A stretch of 64,000 nt of DNA, taken from Polytrichum commune. Its lineage: Eukaryota; Streptophyta; Polytrichopsida; Polytrichales; Polytrichaceae. The stretch lies in NCBI GenBank assembly GCA_950295325.1, contig OX485806.1, positions 50,897,169 through 50,961,168 of the forward strand. Reading direction: 5' to 3'. Under the pieces are notes generated by a model, which saw only the letters and a program-made list of their open reading frames with translations, was not told the origin of the DNA and did no database searches. Position numbers and translations under genes: made by a program. Below, piece after piece: positions 21,072 through 32,603 of this stretch. The stretch's first letter is position 1. The number at the start of each line of letters is the position of its first letter.

Positions 21072-24000
21072 TGTGAGCCCAAAATGGAGCCCACACATGC
21101 TCTTAAACCTTAAAATTCACTAAAACTTAGGCTTTGATTTTCATCAAATGTGCAAAAACATAAAAAGAATGAGCTTTGAATTTGGAAGTTGAATTAAGCA
21201 TTAGGCTAGGACTTTAGCACTTAATTGCTAGTAAGGGAGTAGCTCAAGTTAGGATTTAGTAACCATGCTTGGGTGTTGGGGTGTTCATTTTGGGCAATGG
21301 CCATGCTTGTGATTCGAGGAGGCCGTTACCCAACGGTGGGTAAGGCTCTGGATTTCCGGATCCATGGAAGAGGCCCCAAGACCTCTCTCACTCTCGGAGA
21401 AGTGAACAAGGGAGGTTTAAACGATGCGGAAGAGCTGCCGAATTTTGGATGTGGGAGGCCGTCCTCGATGAGGGAGGAAGAGGATGGATTATTAGCTGCT
21501 TGAAGAGAGGCCGGATGCCGAATCTTCTATCGGCTGTCTCCATCAGCTCAGTGCGACTTCAAACCAAGAACAGATTGCAGATTCCAGCCCCGACACACAT
21601 GATGAGGGGGAGTGTGCGGAGCTGAACCAGGACCTTCGGCAATTTGCGGCTTGGTCTGCGAATGCAGGCAGGTTGTGAGCCCAAATACAGGTTCACTCAG
21701 GTTATTTAACCTGAAAGTTCATTAAGACTTGAGTTTTGACTTTGCGTTGATAATATTAAAAACATAAAAAGAGTAGAAACATGTGTGTGTGGTTTTTAGA
21801 CCATAAAATATAATGGTGGGGGTTATTGGTCGACCTTCGTAAGGCAATAATAAGGAAATGCCAAGCCGTAGTGGTAGGTAGGAAGTTAGTTAATAGGGGC
21901 GGGGTTCAACCCAGTTGAGTTAGGCTTAACAACTGTTTGATTAAGGGGGGTGCACCTCACCCCTAACAATTTTCGGGCCGGGACCGAAGAGAAGCCCATG
22001 GTCTGTTTTCGGTTGGCTCTCTCTCAATGCGTCTGGGGACGGCTACGGTCAGGGGAAGCAAGGGGCAGTCGAGGGAATGCGGCTAGAGAGATCTCTGAGG
22101 AAGAAATGGACTGAAGCTGATCACGCTCGGGGGACATGGTTGGATGCGAAGGAGGTGTTGCTTGCGCAGCTGGTACGAATAGCAGTTCAGCAAGAGGAGG
22201 GCGAGGAATTGGAGTAGAAAATGAAGGATCCACGACCAGGGAAGAGGCAGGGTGCCGAACCACGCACAAAGCGCCCACGACATTGGGATAATCAATTTCT
22301 GAAGTGCAATGCGGGTGGCACCGCATTCAACGAGCCACATTGCACTGGTTTTTTTTTCCGGTAAGGATTTCTGCAGGCAGCTCGATTAAGCCAAGGGGTG
22401 CAGCGACTTCAAATTCTGGTTGCTCGGTCCCTGCGGTTCGGATTGATGCCTGAGTACGGGGATTCGACGAGCAACATCCTCGGACAGATTGCTACGAATT
22501 GTGGTTGAGCTGGGTTGTAGTCAATCGACGGGATGGGGAAGCACCGAAGTGTGGCAGATGCAGGGGAATCAGCTTAGGCAATGGGCTCAGCATCCAGTGA
22601 AGACGGGATGAACTTCGAGCTGCAGGAAAGGGGTAAGGTACCGGCAGCTAAGGGCTTAGGCCGAGGGGAGGTGCAGAAGGATGCCCAGAGAGGATGCATG
22701 ACGGGCGTTGACGGGTGTCAACCACCAGGAACAACGTAGATCTGGGGCTGGGGGACCGGGACTGAAGGTTTTTACGGGGGCTCGGCCGACTCTGAGGGGG
22801 CTCCCCCAAAGGTTGAACTCACTAATTAAGTAGAAAAAAAGGTTAGGCTAGGGAAGTGTGGGGTTAGCGGGGTAATGAGCTTCAAAATGTGATGCTTACA
22901 CCCTAGGATTGATAGTGTGGAATTGGGTTTTGAGTTTTTTAATGTTGAGAAACAGTGAAGGGAGGACCAAGGAAAAAGAAACATTGCTAAATGCTTGTAC
23001 CTTCATCCATGAATAAATTATTGTGTTGATATTCACATGTTGGGAGGGTACGAATCATACTAGTGGGGTAGAAGGTGTTGAGTGGTGGATGTAATCCACA
23101 TACCCTCATCCGGACTAGGACGCTTAAGGGTGAGGGTTTAGGGCTCACACATGTGAAGGAGCAAGGCGCATCTTCGGTCGACGATTCAAAATAGGCGAGG
23201 ACATTAATGGCAAGTTGCAAGAGGTGAGTTACATGTAGTCGACAGCGTGTTTCACGAAGAATGAGGAGCAGTCCTGGACAATCTGAGGTGGAGTGGAGAG
23301 GCGAGCTAGCAGTTGTCCACATTGAGACAGAGCGAATTAGTTGACTACCATTGTCGCATCAACCGGCTCTGTGACTCCTTGCACAACAGAGGGTGGCATT
23401 CAAACGATTATGCTGCTGCGTTCTAGATCGTTTGGGAAGAATCGACAATAGATGCGGCGGAGCAAGCCAACTAGCAAAGCCAGGCTGTGTCAACGCCTCA
23501 CCTAATCAGACACTTGTTGCGAGCCATCTCGGAGCTGTAGTAATCTCAGCTGCGGCTTAGACAGAGGCAGGCATTCTTTAATCCCAGCTAGCCTTGTGCC
23601 GAGCATGGGGCAGTTGCTGCAAGGCCAGAAGCAGGGAGAACACAGGAGGTGATCTCAACCAGCAGGGGTCCAGGAGGTCCTCATCAATGCCAAGTGGCAG
23701 AGAGGAAGGGAGTCTTCCAAAGGTGGTTGCTGAGGCGAGTCATACCGATTGCTGTTGTGGAAGACAGAGTACTCTATTGGCATTTTTTTTATGATCTCCT
23801 TCATTGCAGTAGCGTGGTTAGAAGTTGGAATGTACAGGTGTGGCTTTGGAATGATTGGTGAAATTGAGGTAGTGGGCATAGGCAAGCCAAAGGTATAATT
23901 GGTGTTGCCTCAATGCCATTATGAAATAACTTAGGTTAGTTAATTAGCTCTTTGTTGTAGGTTGGAGGCTTGAGAGCGGGTGTTGAAGTTTAGTGGGTGA

Positions 24001-24208
24001 TTGTATTTAGTAATGACTACAAGGAATGAGAGTATTTCTAAATACTTGTGACCTTGTGTTCTTCCAATAAAGGTTGTGTGTTTTATATTTACTTGGATGG
24101 AGCATTGAGAGCTTGATTCCAATGGCTAAGGAAAGCCATGCAAGTACATGTGAGCCATGGGCTCTCACCCGGATTACAACGCCCAAGGGTGGCGGTTTAT
24201 GACTGACA
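21072..24208 (-). mobile_element. Solo LTR, family 2, outer copy (TSD ACAGA)
   Basis: On the plus strand it starts TGTGAGCCCAAAATGG and ends GGTTTATGACTGACA. Perfect duplications ACAGA lie at 21067-21071 and 24209-24213. A second copy of the same family (21674-23149) is nested inside; without it the element is about 1.66 kb. The short ORFs within have no recognisable product. It separates the promoters of locus A and the transposase. Confidence 0.8.
21674..23149 (-). mobile_element. Solo LTR, family 2, inner copy
   Basis: This 1476-bp element runs from TGTGAGCCCAAAT to GGGTTTAGGGCTCACA on the plus strand. The flanks CAGGT (21669-21673) and CATGT (23150-23154) differ at one base. It inserted into the outer copy in the same orientation. 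Confidence 0.7.
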
Positions 24209-24255
24209 ACAGACGTTCCCCGTTTTCTTTTTTTTGGCATCCTTCATCTATTCCG

Positions 24256-24263
24256 TATATATC
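24256..24263 (+). promoter_or_regulatory. TATA box of the MULE-like transposase
   Basis: TATATATC lies 40 bp upstream of the ATG at 24303, a good spacing for a short leader. With the solo LTR at 21072-24208 and one ACAGA subtracted, it lies about 75 bp from the opposite-facing TATA box of locus A. Confidence 0.45.
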
Positions 24264-24302
24264 TCTATGGTTTTCTCGTATTTTGTGCCTTCTTTGTCAG
24301 AG

Positions 24303-27300
24303 ATGGCGGAATTCCGTGCCAATGGCTTCGGAGTGCCCATCCTCTTTCCTATAGATGCAGACGGATTTGCACATTTCTCTTCCCTCCACCTTAGTATCAG
24401 GTTCACCTCACAGGATGGTTCAATCTGGGTTGAACGCGAGATTTATGATCCCCTTACCTCTTTGTTGTCCTTGACCATGCGCGAGAATCCCATTCTTGCC
24501 GACAACAGATCATCTGTGAGGAAACTTGTCGCAGGTAAATACAGAGTCTACGGACTCCCTGAATCTCGGCCACACGTTTCCACCGAGATCCGTACCCCTA
24601 TTTTTTCATCCGTTTCCACTTTCAACACCCCTCCCGCCGTTCGTCTCAAGATTGAACCTGGTATTCATACTGTCATACATCTTTCTAATTCATCTCATGG
24701 TGATGAGCCCGTTCATTCCACTCCTATGGTCGAGCCATCTTTGTCCTCCCTCGGTCCCCCCTCCGTGACCCCCCTCTTGTACGCCTTGATCCCATGTGTC
24801 CTCTTCCCCCATCCCCTCCCAAATCCACCCTTTCCATTCTTCAATGTCTTCGTACTCTTGCTTCCATGCCCGGTAGGAAAAACATCCTCAAGAAGCTAGA
24901 TTATGACACCTTGCAAATTGAAGACGTGAATTTCCTCCCCCCTCGCTTTGATGGTGATCTTATGTTTGTCCTACCCCCAGTTGGTGTCTTTTCCTCTCAT
25001 ACGAAGGCCCAATTCATGGACGGCATGGACAAACGCTATGACGGCCATGTTTCAACCAAGACCTAGACCACCAATATCACCAATGACATGGGCTTTGTTT
25101 TTTGCTCCTCCACTTGCGTTGGCCACCTCCAGTGCCAAAATCCTCAGTGCGATTACCTACAACGTGCTCATCGGACCTCCCCGGTCAATGATACTGATTT
25201 CAACGGACTCACCAAAGAGCCCTTCCATGTTGGTGGTCCCTTGCCTTTGGGATCCACTCTAATGTGCTAGATCTGTAAGCAGCCTTCCAAATGCATTGCA
25301 CCATGTCACGCCAAAATCTTCTACGTCCACGGCAATGACACCACTTAGCGTGCCTGTATTCATCTGGGCAACCATCGTCATCCTGTCAAGGTTAGCAACA
25401 ATAGCCGCAAGCGCATCGACGCCCTCATCGAGGAGCACGTCGAGCGAACGCCCCAAGCCACTTATACCAAAATCGTCCTTAAAGCCAGCAACGACGTTGT
25501 GGGTGAGTTCCTCCTCCGCAATGATAGTGATCCTCATCAACTTCTTTTTTTGGAAAAACTTGAGCCCGTTTTTTATCGTTGCAAAGAGTTGAATTCCCCC
25601 CATGTCGCAACCCTTGATAGTCCCCTTAAAAATCTTGCCAATGTCCATTTCTAGCAAATGTTACGAGTGCTAACCCTTCGCATACCGCCACGCTAATGGT
25701 TAGCTCCTCCTACCCCGGACCTTATAGTTCATAGAAGGGGAACCAACCCTCTTACTTTGCTTTCGGGACTCATCCCCTTAATTGGTAACCAATCCTTAGA
25801 TGTGGACTTCCATCCATGGAAGTCCCATCTTATGTTGATCATTGCATTGCTGGAGCAACACTACAACAACCTGAAGCAACTATGGCCTCACAATGGGCCA
25901 AAGCCCATGGAGGCTGTGTCGTTCCGCCTCGGGTGGGTGAGGCCACACCACCTCACCCATATAAGCCTCTCGGACTCTACGTGGGGCCCCTACTCCACCG
26001 TCAAGAGACCTCTTGTCTCTCTACCAAGAGTTGGGGCCAAGTAAACATTTTCCCTTAGCTGTTGGGCCTCGAAGCCCCTAGCAGCTTCAGACCATCATAA
26101 CTTCCTTGTATGATGCCTGATGCTAACAAGCAACCACTCTATCTTCATCTAAACTTCACGTAAATGCCGATTAACTCCTCACTTGCCCCATTCCAGCAAG
26201 AATTGACGAAGTTATGCCTGGTTGAACCTTGGCAGTCCCGGGAATCATCCCAGGCACTGCTGTACCAGGGCGCTGTCCCGGGACAGCGCCCCACTCAAAT
26301 GGCCATAACTCCTTGCTCACACCTCCGATTGAGGTGTTCTTGAGCATTCTAGAATCACCCCGCCATGAGCTAGGCATAGCTCATGGCCTTACCCTCGTGC
26401 CTCTTAGTCTCTGTGGGAGGGAGGCGTTCTCAATGCCCGGGGCCCTCGCCCACATTAGGATCAATTGGGCCCTCTCACCAATGGCACCACAAGTCCCGAG
26501 TGTCACTCCGGGGTCCCCCTTGTGCCCATGGTGTTTTGGGCTCTCCTCATGGAGAGGTGCGCGACACCCCACCTCCGAAACAAGGTAACCACCTTCAAAT
26601 ACTTATGTAGGTTAGGATTTATGGATGGCATTGCCAAGCTTGATGGGGATCTCGAGCATGCTTGGATCATGTCCGACCATGTCCGACCATGTCAGACGCG
26701 TCGCCAAGTGGACCACCATGGCCTGCCATGTATACGACGGAACCTACCAGTGCATTATGACCATCGTTTGCTGTGACTTTCAATTCGAGGACAAGGATGC
26801 TCAAGTGTTTTTCTGGCACAACCTCAACCACGTCATGGCTAGGCATGGAATTCCCAAGCCTCACTTCAAAGGCTTCATGGCGGACAGTGCGCAAGCCAAT
26901 TGGAATGCCGCCAGGATTGTCTACGGGTCCGGAGATCCAAAGGTTCCCATCGATGGGCGCGAGAGAACCTGCTACTTCCATTGGACCCAGTCTTTGGAGA
27001 AAACACACCAAACTTTATATCAAGCACGACTTGCAAGACCAACACAAACGTCTCTGCCTCCAGTATCGTGACGCATCCTCTATGATGGAGGTAGAGACGA
27101 GGTACCTTGCCATCAAGGCCTGGTGGGCTTCGTCTAACTGCACCTCCGAGGAGGGGCTGAAACACCTTCAACTTTGGCTGGCCTTCTGGCACTTTCGATA
27201 TCGACATGGGGTGGCTTCATGGAATTGATGCATTTGTTTTGTTTTAATTTTTTTTTTTATCATTTTTTTTTCAAGCTTTGCTTATTCCTTACAGTGCCAT

Positions 27301-27453
27301 TCCATTTTGCAAGAGAAAATCATGATTGTCGAGGAATTTGCACAAATGCCCAATTGTAACTTTGCCGAATCCATTCACAACAAATGGCTTCAAGCGTTCG
27401 GCAACAAGGGTGGCGATCTATACGTGGTCACTGTGGATGACTACATTCAAGCC
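24303..27453 (+). pseudogene. MULE-like DDE transposase pseudogene
   Basis: Exons read MAEFRANGFGVPILFPIDAD (24303), LDYDTLQIEDVNFLPPRFDG, then a Cys-rich block (CSSTCVGHLQCQNPQC). A zinc-finger-like ICKQPSKCIAPC..RACIHLGNHRHPV follows, with the GNHxHP pattern of MULE N-terminal WRKY/GCM1-type fingers. Next comes a DDE-type core (ACHVYDGTYQCIMTIVCCDF, FKGFMADSAQANWNAARIV, ERTCYFHW). The C-terminal region is WLAFWHFRYRH.., then NFAESIHNKWLQAFGNKGGD after an intron. Frameshifts near 24790, 26690 and 27000 and stops (for example 25064 and 25268) disable it, as does a solo LTR at 25603-26566. The 3' end is lost at 27453, where gypsy sequence starts. Superfamily call is by motif. Confidence 0.75.
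25603..26566 (-). mobile_element. Solo LTR, family 1, in the transposase (TSD CCCCA)
   Basis: This 964-bp reverse LTR has perfect duplications CCCCA at 25598-25602 and 26567-26571. Subtracting it gives an uninterrupted reading (KELNSP to HLRNKVTTFKY), so it landed in a coding exon. It contains a perfect 24-bp palindrome centred on CCCGGG near 26276. Confidence 0.93.
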
Positions 27454-30400
27454 TTCATTCGAGATTTTTCTATGGTTGCTAGAACCTTATTCAACTTGTT
27501 GAAAAATAAGAATAAAAATGGCTATCCTAAGAGTGGGATGAGCCTTGTGACCAAGCCTTTGGGGAGCTCAAAAGCAAGATGTGGTTAAGTTCCCGGGTTT
27601 TCACACGCATTTTAAGGTGCATAAGAAGGCGAAGGACTTAACCATTGGCGGATGTTGATCCAAGATGGATGACCATTGCATATGAGAGCATTAGGCTCAA
27701 TGGTTGTCGAACCTTGTCCAGTTTGTGCAAGAAAGGGCTATCCCAAGAGTGGGATGAGCCTTGCCACCAAGTGTTTGAGAAGCCTAAGAGCAAGTTGTCT
27801 TCGCCGCCTGTGCTCAAGTTTGCGGAGTTTGCCAAACCTTTTGAAGTGCATACATGGACGAGTGACTTTACCATTGGCGGATGTTGTTGCAAGATGGATG
27901 GCCATTGCATATGAGAGCATGAAGCTCGATGGTTGTCCCACCTTGTCTGACTTGTGGAAGAAATGGCTATCCTAAAAGTGGGATGATGTTTGTCACGAGT
28001 CTTTGGGGAGCTTAAGACCAAGTTTTCTTTGCCGCCCGTGCTCAAGTTCGCGGAGCTTGACAAACCTTTTGCGGTGCATACGGGGGTGACTGACTTTGCC
28101 AATGGTGGATTGTTGATGTAAGATGGATGGCCATTGCATATGGGAGCATGAAGCTCGATGGTTGTCAAAGAAGACAACCAACTCCTGACAAAGAACTTCT
28201 TTGCCGTAGTGCATTCTTTGAAGATGTGGCGACATTATTTGGGGTCGCACAAAGCAAAGGTCTACATGGACAATGTGTCCTAAAAGAATTTTGACATACA
28301 AGCGCAAATGAACGCCAAGTCATTGCGGTGGCATGATAGTTTGGTGCTTATGAAGGTGGATTTGATCCACAAACCGGACCGTGGAAATGTGGTGCTGGAT
28401 GCGCTAAGTAGACCGGAAGAGTTCCAAGCAATGAGAACCATCCAAACCTTGTGGCTAATGTGTGCCGGCAAAGGAAACTTGTGATGCAAGATACGGGAGG
28501 GGTAAATTAACTACCCCGAGGCACAAAAGTTTTTAGGTGACTTCGCAAGAGCAAGGTGCTCAAAGAGGTTAAGTTGGTGGACTGGACGAATTGTTCAAGT
28601 GTAAGCAAAGTTGGGTGTATGTGCCACAAGGCAAGTTGAGGCTATCGGTTCGGAAGGAAGAATGTGATAGTCCTATTGCTAGCCATAGAGGAGAAAGAAA
28701 AACTGCCATAGAATGGTGTCTTGGAGGTACCATTGGCGGTGCATAAAAGATGATATAGCCCACTTTGTGAAGGTTTGGATGAAGTGCCAAGCGAACCAAA
28801 CCTCTTACCAAAAGCAAGGCGGTTTCTTGCAACTGTTGTCTATTCCGCCGGGGCCATGGCATTGTATGTGCATGGACTTGATCACAAGTTTGCCGGAGTC
28901 ACATGGGTATGATGCCATCTTGTTGATGGTAGAGCGGTTTGCCAAGTGGGCACACATGGTGCCGATTGTGGGAACCCAGACCGCGTTGGAGACCGCATAG
29001 TCTTTTCTCAAAGGATGGTTGAGGCACCACGGGTTGCCAAGAGTGATTGTGTCGGATCAAGATCCAAAGTTCACAAGTGCATTTTCAATGCATTTCTCTA
29101 AGGAGGTCGGAATGAAACTAGGGATTAGCACGGCCTTACATTCCCAAATGGGTGGGAAAATGGAGTGTGTGAATGGAGTCTTGAAGCAATACCAAGGAGA
29201 TTGGGCGAACTATGTGGGTCGAGCGGAGTTTAGTTGTAATGTAGCCACGCACTTGGCGACCAAAGGGTTGTTTTTCATGGTGGCTTATGGAGTGGATGCG
29301 CTCCAACCTACTAACCTAGCTCTCGAGGGGGCACATTCAACACTAGAGTTCAACCAAGATGGTGAGGATTTGGCCAAGGAGCAAAAACAAGTCTTGGAGA
29401 TGACCAAGTTGTTGGTGGAGAAAGCCCGAAGGTGCTACGAAGTGCAAGTCAATGCCACAAGATGCAAAGTGGAGTATGAGGGGGCCTAAAAGATGTTGTT
29501 GAATGTGGACAACTTTACCTTGGAAGGCCTTATTCCAAAGTTCGTGTCCTAAATTGGAGCTCTGTTTCCCATTGTGGAACAAGTGTTCAAGGACATATAT
29601 AAGTTGGAATTACTGCCCGAGGTCAAAGTGCATCCAACATTTCATGTCTCATTACGAAAATCATTTTAGGACGACACCTTGTGGCCCGATCACAACTAGG
29701 TGATTAGGCCACCTCCCGACCTTGTGGAGGTCATTTGGAACATGAGGTAAGAAGTCATCCTCAAATGTAGGAAACCCAAATGAAAGAAAATGTACAAAGG
29801 AGTACTTGGTGAAATGGTGAAGATACCATGAGAAAGAAACCGCTTAGGTGGCAGCAAGAGACATGGTGAACGCCAAGGAATTGGTGAAGCACTTTGAAGA
29901 AACTAAGGCTAAGGGTTCCAATAAAAAGAAGCGTAGGCATTGATGAGGACATCAATCTCCTTTAGTGGGGGAGATACATTAGTAGCACACTTAGCTTCAA
30001 GGCAATGCCGTCCACAACATGAACCTGTTCTTTGGCTTAAGGCAATAAAGTTCAACTTTAGTGGTGCAAAGAGAAAAGTATGAGATGAGGTCTTAGTCTT
30101 GCACTTGTGTTTGGTTAGTGGAAGAAGGGGAATAGACATGCCAAACTAGGTTGGGTAAGCCGAGTAATTGGGGGCCATGGCTTGGAGGGGCCTTGGATAA
30201 AACCAAGAAACCTCTTAGCCATGGACTTGTCCGGGTGGGGGTAAGGTGATGGCGTGTGCTCATAAAAGTGCTACCCACGAGCTAACGAGAGTTGGCGCAT
30301 GGGAGTCATGAACCCATGTCTCGAAATAGCAAAGTGGGAACCAAGTCGGGCGGGATTTGGCATCATCCCCGTGCGATCGAGGCGTGGCTTAACAATGGAA

Positions 30401-30690
30401 AGCCATCTCGGAGTTGCAACCAAGACAACTTAGTGGAAGCGTTGAGGTCTCGCCTAGATGTGTCATGTTAGGCTAGTGGAGCCTAACGGGGGGAGGCCCC
30501 AAAGGAGGGGCAACCCAAATGGGTCCTAAAGTAGGTGGGTCTCATGTAGGTTAGGTCCTTGGAGGAGAGATCCAAGGTCACTATCGGACCACCTAGGAAC
30601 GACACCTTTGGGACTATGCCAAATTTGAAGATGCATTGTGGGGGTCGTGCCCTAAGGTAAACACAATGCCGCACCATAGAGGACCCTGGC
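27454..30690 (+). mobile_element. LTR-less gypsy fragment (RT/RNase H to 3' UTR)
   Basis: This matches 34340-37590 of the complete element. It begins inside the RT C-terminus (FIRDFSMVARTLFNLLK) and carries three successive RT/RNase H segments. An integrase core follows (RHHGLPRVIVSDQDPKFTSA, open to 29486), then a degenerate tail to about 29945 where the chromodomain would be, then the long 3' untranslated region to CCGCACCATAGAGGA. It has no LTRs. The left end is fused to the transposase exon and the right end to unrelated sequence. Many stops. Confidence 0.8.
29019..29486 (+). pseudogene. Gypsy integrase fragment
   Basis: A 156-codon open stretch has the integrase catalytic-core context RHHGLPRVIVSDQDPKFTSA, with the D of SDQD as the second catalytic Asp. 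The sequence LHSQMGGKMECVNGVLKQY follows, where the E of the usual ..ERVN is changed to C and the preceding residues differ. The copy at 35899 keeps SERVNGVLKQY. GDWANYVGRAEFSCNVATH and HSTLEFNQDGEDLAKE continue the domain. The first Asp lies upstream near 28870. The ORF ends in a stop before the C-terminal domain. Confidence 0.8.
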
Positions 30691-31585
30691 TTGACTGGCT
30701 TGTGGGCGGTTGTTGTGGCTGCACCCAGGGGCCGGGGAATTGATGTCCCATCATCCACGGGCCGGGTTGACCCATCAACCATGGGGCGGCTTGGCCCATC
30801 ATCCACTTTGTTTGCTGTGTGGATGAAGGCAGCAACCACGGTTGTTGCATCCAAGGTGCACTATTGCTGGGCTCCGCGTGTGGTTGGGTTGGAGCTGAAG
30901 TCGTCTTCTTGGGGGGGGGGTCTTGAATATTCACCTTGGCCTCCTCTTTGTTGTGCTCGATCGGGGCACTTCCGTAGTGGCCTCCTGCACTGAAAGGTCA
31001 TCTTCGTCCTCCTCCTCATCTGCAATTGAGATCAAGCCTACAATTCTTGCCATTCGTCCAATGACATGTAAAGAACTTGTGTAGGACAATGCCGTGGAGA
31101 GGAGGCTTGAGAGCATCTAACAACAAGCAGATTGACCAATCCACCTCACTATGTTTGATCTATATAATACTGAAACTGGAAGATTGGTAATTACAACATA
31201 AAAATTGTTCAATATATTCATAATCATGTTTTCAAATGCAATTCAGACCACGTACTCCTACTATAAACTCAAGGATGTTGTCATTCTGGACTGGGCCTTG
31301 GTCCAATTGTACTTGATGGAGCCGGCCACACTAATGAACATGTTGTCAACAATATGTATGTTACCTGGCATGAATGACTAGTAAATGATTAAGTATATGA
31401 CCTAACTTGGATCTAGTGCTAAGGAGATCTGACTCAAAATGAATACCCTCTCACCTTCATTGCATTAGGACAACCCATCTCACATTAGGACCCTCAAAAC
31501 ACCCCATTTTGCTTTGGGACCCTCTACCCATCATTGCATCCAATTTCACAGGTGTGCATGGTAAATATTTGCACATGCTACCAAA
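30691..31585. other. Unassigned spacer
   Basis: No gene recognised. A minus-strand stretch around 31116-30640 encodes an acidic patch (ADEEEDEDDLSVQEATTEV) and a Pro/Trp-rich repeat (PWLMGQPGPWMMGHQFPGPW). It could be a decayed exon, but no family is evident. Confidence 0.4.
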
Positions 31586-31590
31586 CAAAT

Positions 31591-32563
31591 TGTCGCGCAC
31601 CTCTCCATGAGGAGTGGCCGAAACACCATGGGCACAAGGGGGACCCCGGAGTGACACCCGGGACTTGTGGCGCCGTTGGTGAGAGGGCCCAAGTGATCCT
31701 AGTGTGGGTGAGGGCCCCGGGCGTTGGGAACGCCTCCCACCCACGAAGACTAGGAGGCATAAGGGTGAGGCCATGAGCTATGCGTAGCTCATGGCGTGGT
31801 GATTCTAGAATGCTCAAGATCACCTCAATCGGAGGTGTGAGCTAGGAGTTATGGCCATTTGAGTGGGGTGCTGTCCCGGGACAGCGCCCTGGTACAGCAG
31901 TGCCTGGGAGTGATTCCCGGGACTGCCAAGGTTCAAACAGGCATAACTTCCTCAAGACTTCCTTGAATGGGGCAAGCAAGGAGTCCATCGGCATCTACGT
32001 GAAGCATAGATGAGGATGGAGTGGTTGGTTGTTATGATCAGACATCATACAAGGAAGTTATGATGGTCTGAAGCTGCTGGGGGGGTTCTAGGCCCAGCAG
32101 CTAAGGGAAAATGTCCACTTGGCCCCAACTCTTGGTAGAGAGACAAGAGGTTGGTTGGCGGTGGGGTAGGGGCTCCGTGTAGAGTCCTAGAGGCTTATAT
32201 GGGTGAGGTGGTGTGGCCTCACCCACCCGAGGCCGAACGGCAAGGCCTCCATGGGCTTTGGCCTATTGTGAGGCCATAGTTGCCTAGTATGCTTCGGGTT
32301 GTTGTAGTGTTGCTCCGGCAACGCGATGATCCACATAGGATTGGACTTCCATGGATGGAAGTCCACATTGGGGAAATGGGTTACCGATTAAGGGGTGAGT
32401 CCCGAAAGCAAAGTAGGAGGGTTGGTTCCCTCCTATGAACTATTGGTCCGGGGTAAGAGGAGCTATCCATTAGCATGACGGAATGCGAATGGTTAGCGCT
32501 CGTAACCTTTGCTAGAAACGAAAATTGGCAAGATTGTTAAGGGACCTAGCAAGGGTTGCGACA
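31591..32563 (+). mobile_element. 5' LTR of the complete gypsy element
   Basis: It has TG..CA ends (TGTCGCGCACC.. to ..TTGCGACA). It contains an 11-bp inverted repeat with a TGCG loop around 31773-31797, a palindrome around CCCGGG near 31879, and a 10-bp-stem inverted repeat with a 2-nt loop at GGACTTCCAT near 32344. A TTATATGG candidate TATA lies near 32195. Confidence 0.95.
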
Positions 32564-32568
32564 CAAAT

Positions 32569-32585
32569 TATCAGAGCAGGGTTCC
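32569..32585 (+). promoter_or_regulatory. Primer binding site
   Basis: TATCAGAGCAGGGTTCC lies five bases after the LTR end. It resembles the complement of plant initiator-Met tRNA but lacks the TGG expected to pair with the CCA end. Confidence 0.6.
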
Positions 32586-32603
32586 AAGTTTTGAACTCGC
32601 ACT

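Noticed and set aside
21273-23322. ORFs of 60-110 codons in this stretch
   Set aside because: They lie inside the nested family 2 solo LTRs and have no counterpart in the other copies.
31457-31823. Open frames of 80-105 codons within LTRs (also at 37388, 26229, 15587, 12124, 55514)
   Set aside because: The same frames appear in every LTR copy on both strands and arise from GC-rich palindromic LTR sequence, not from a conserved protein.
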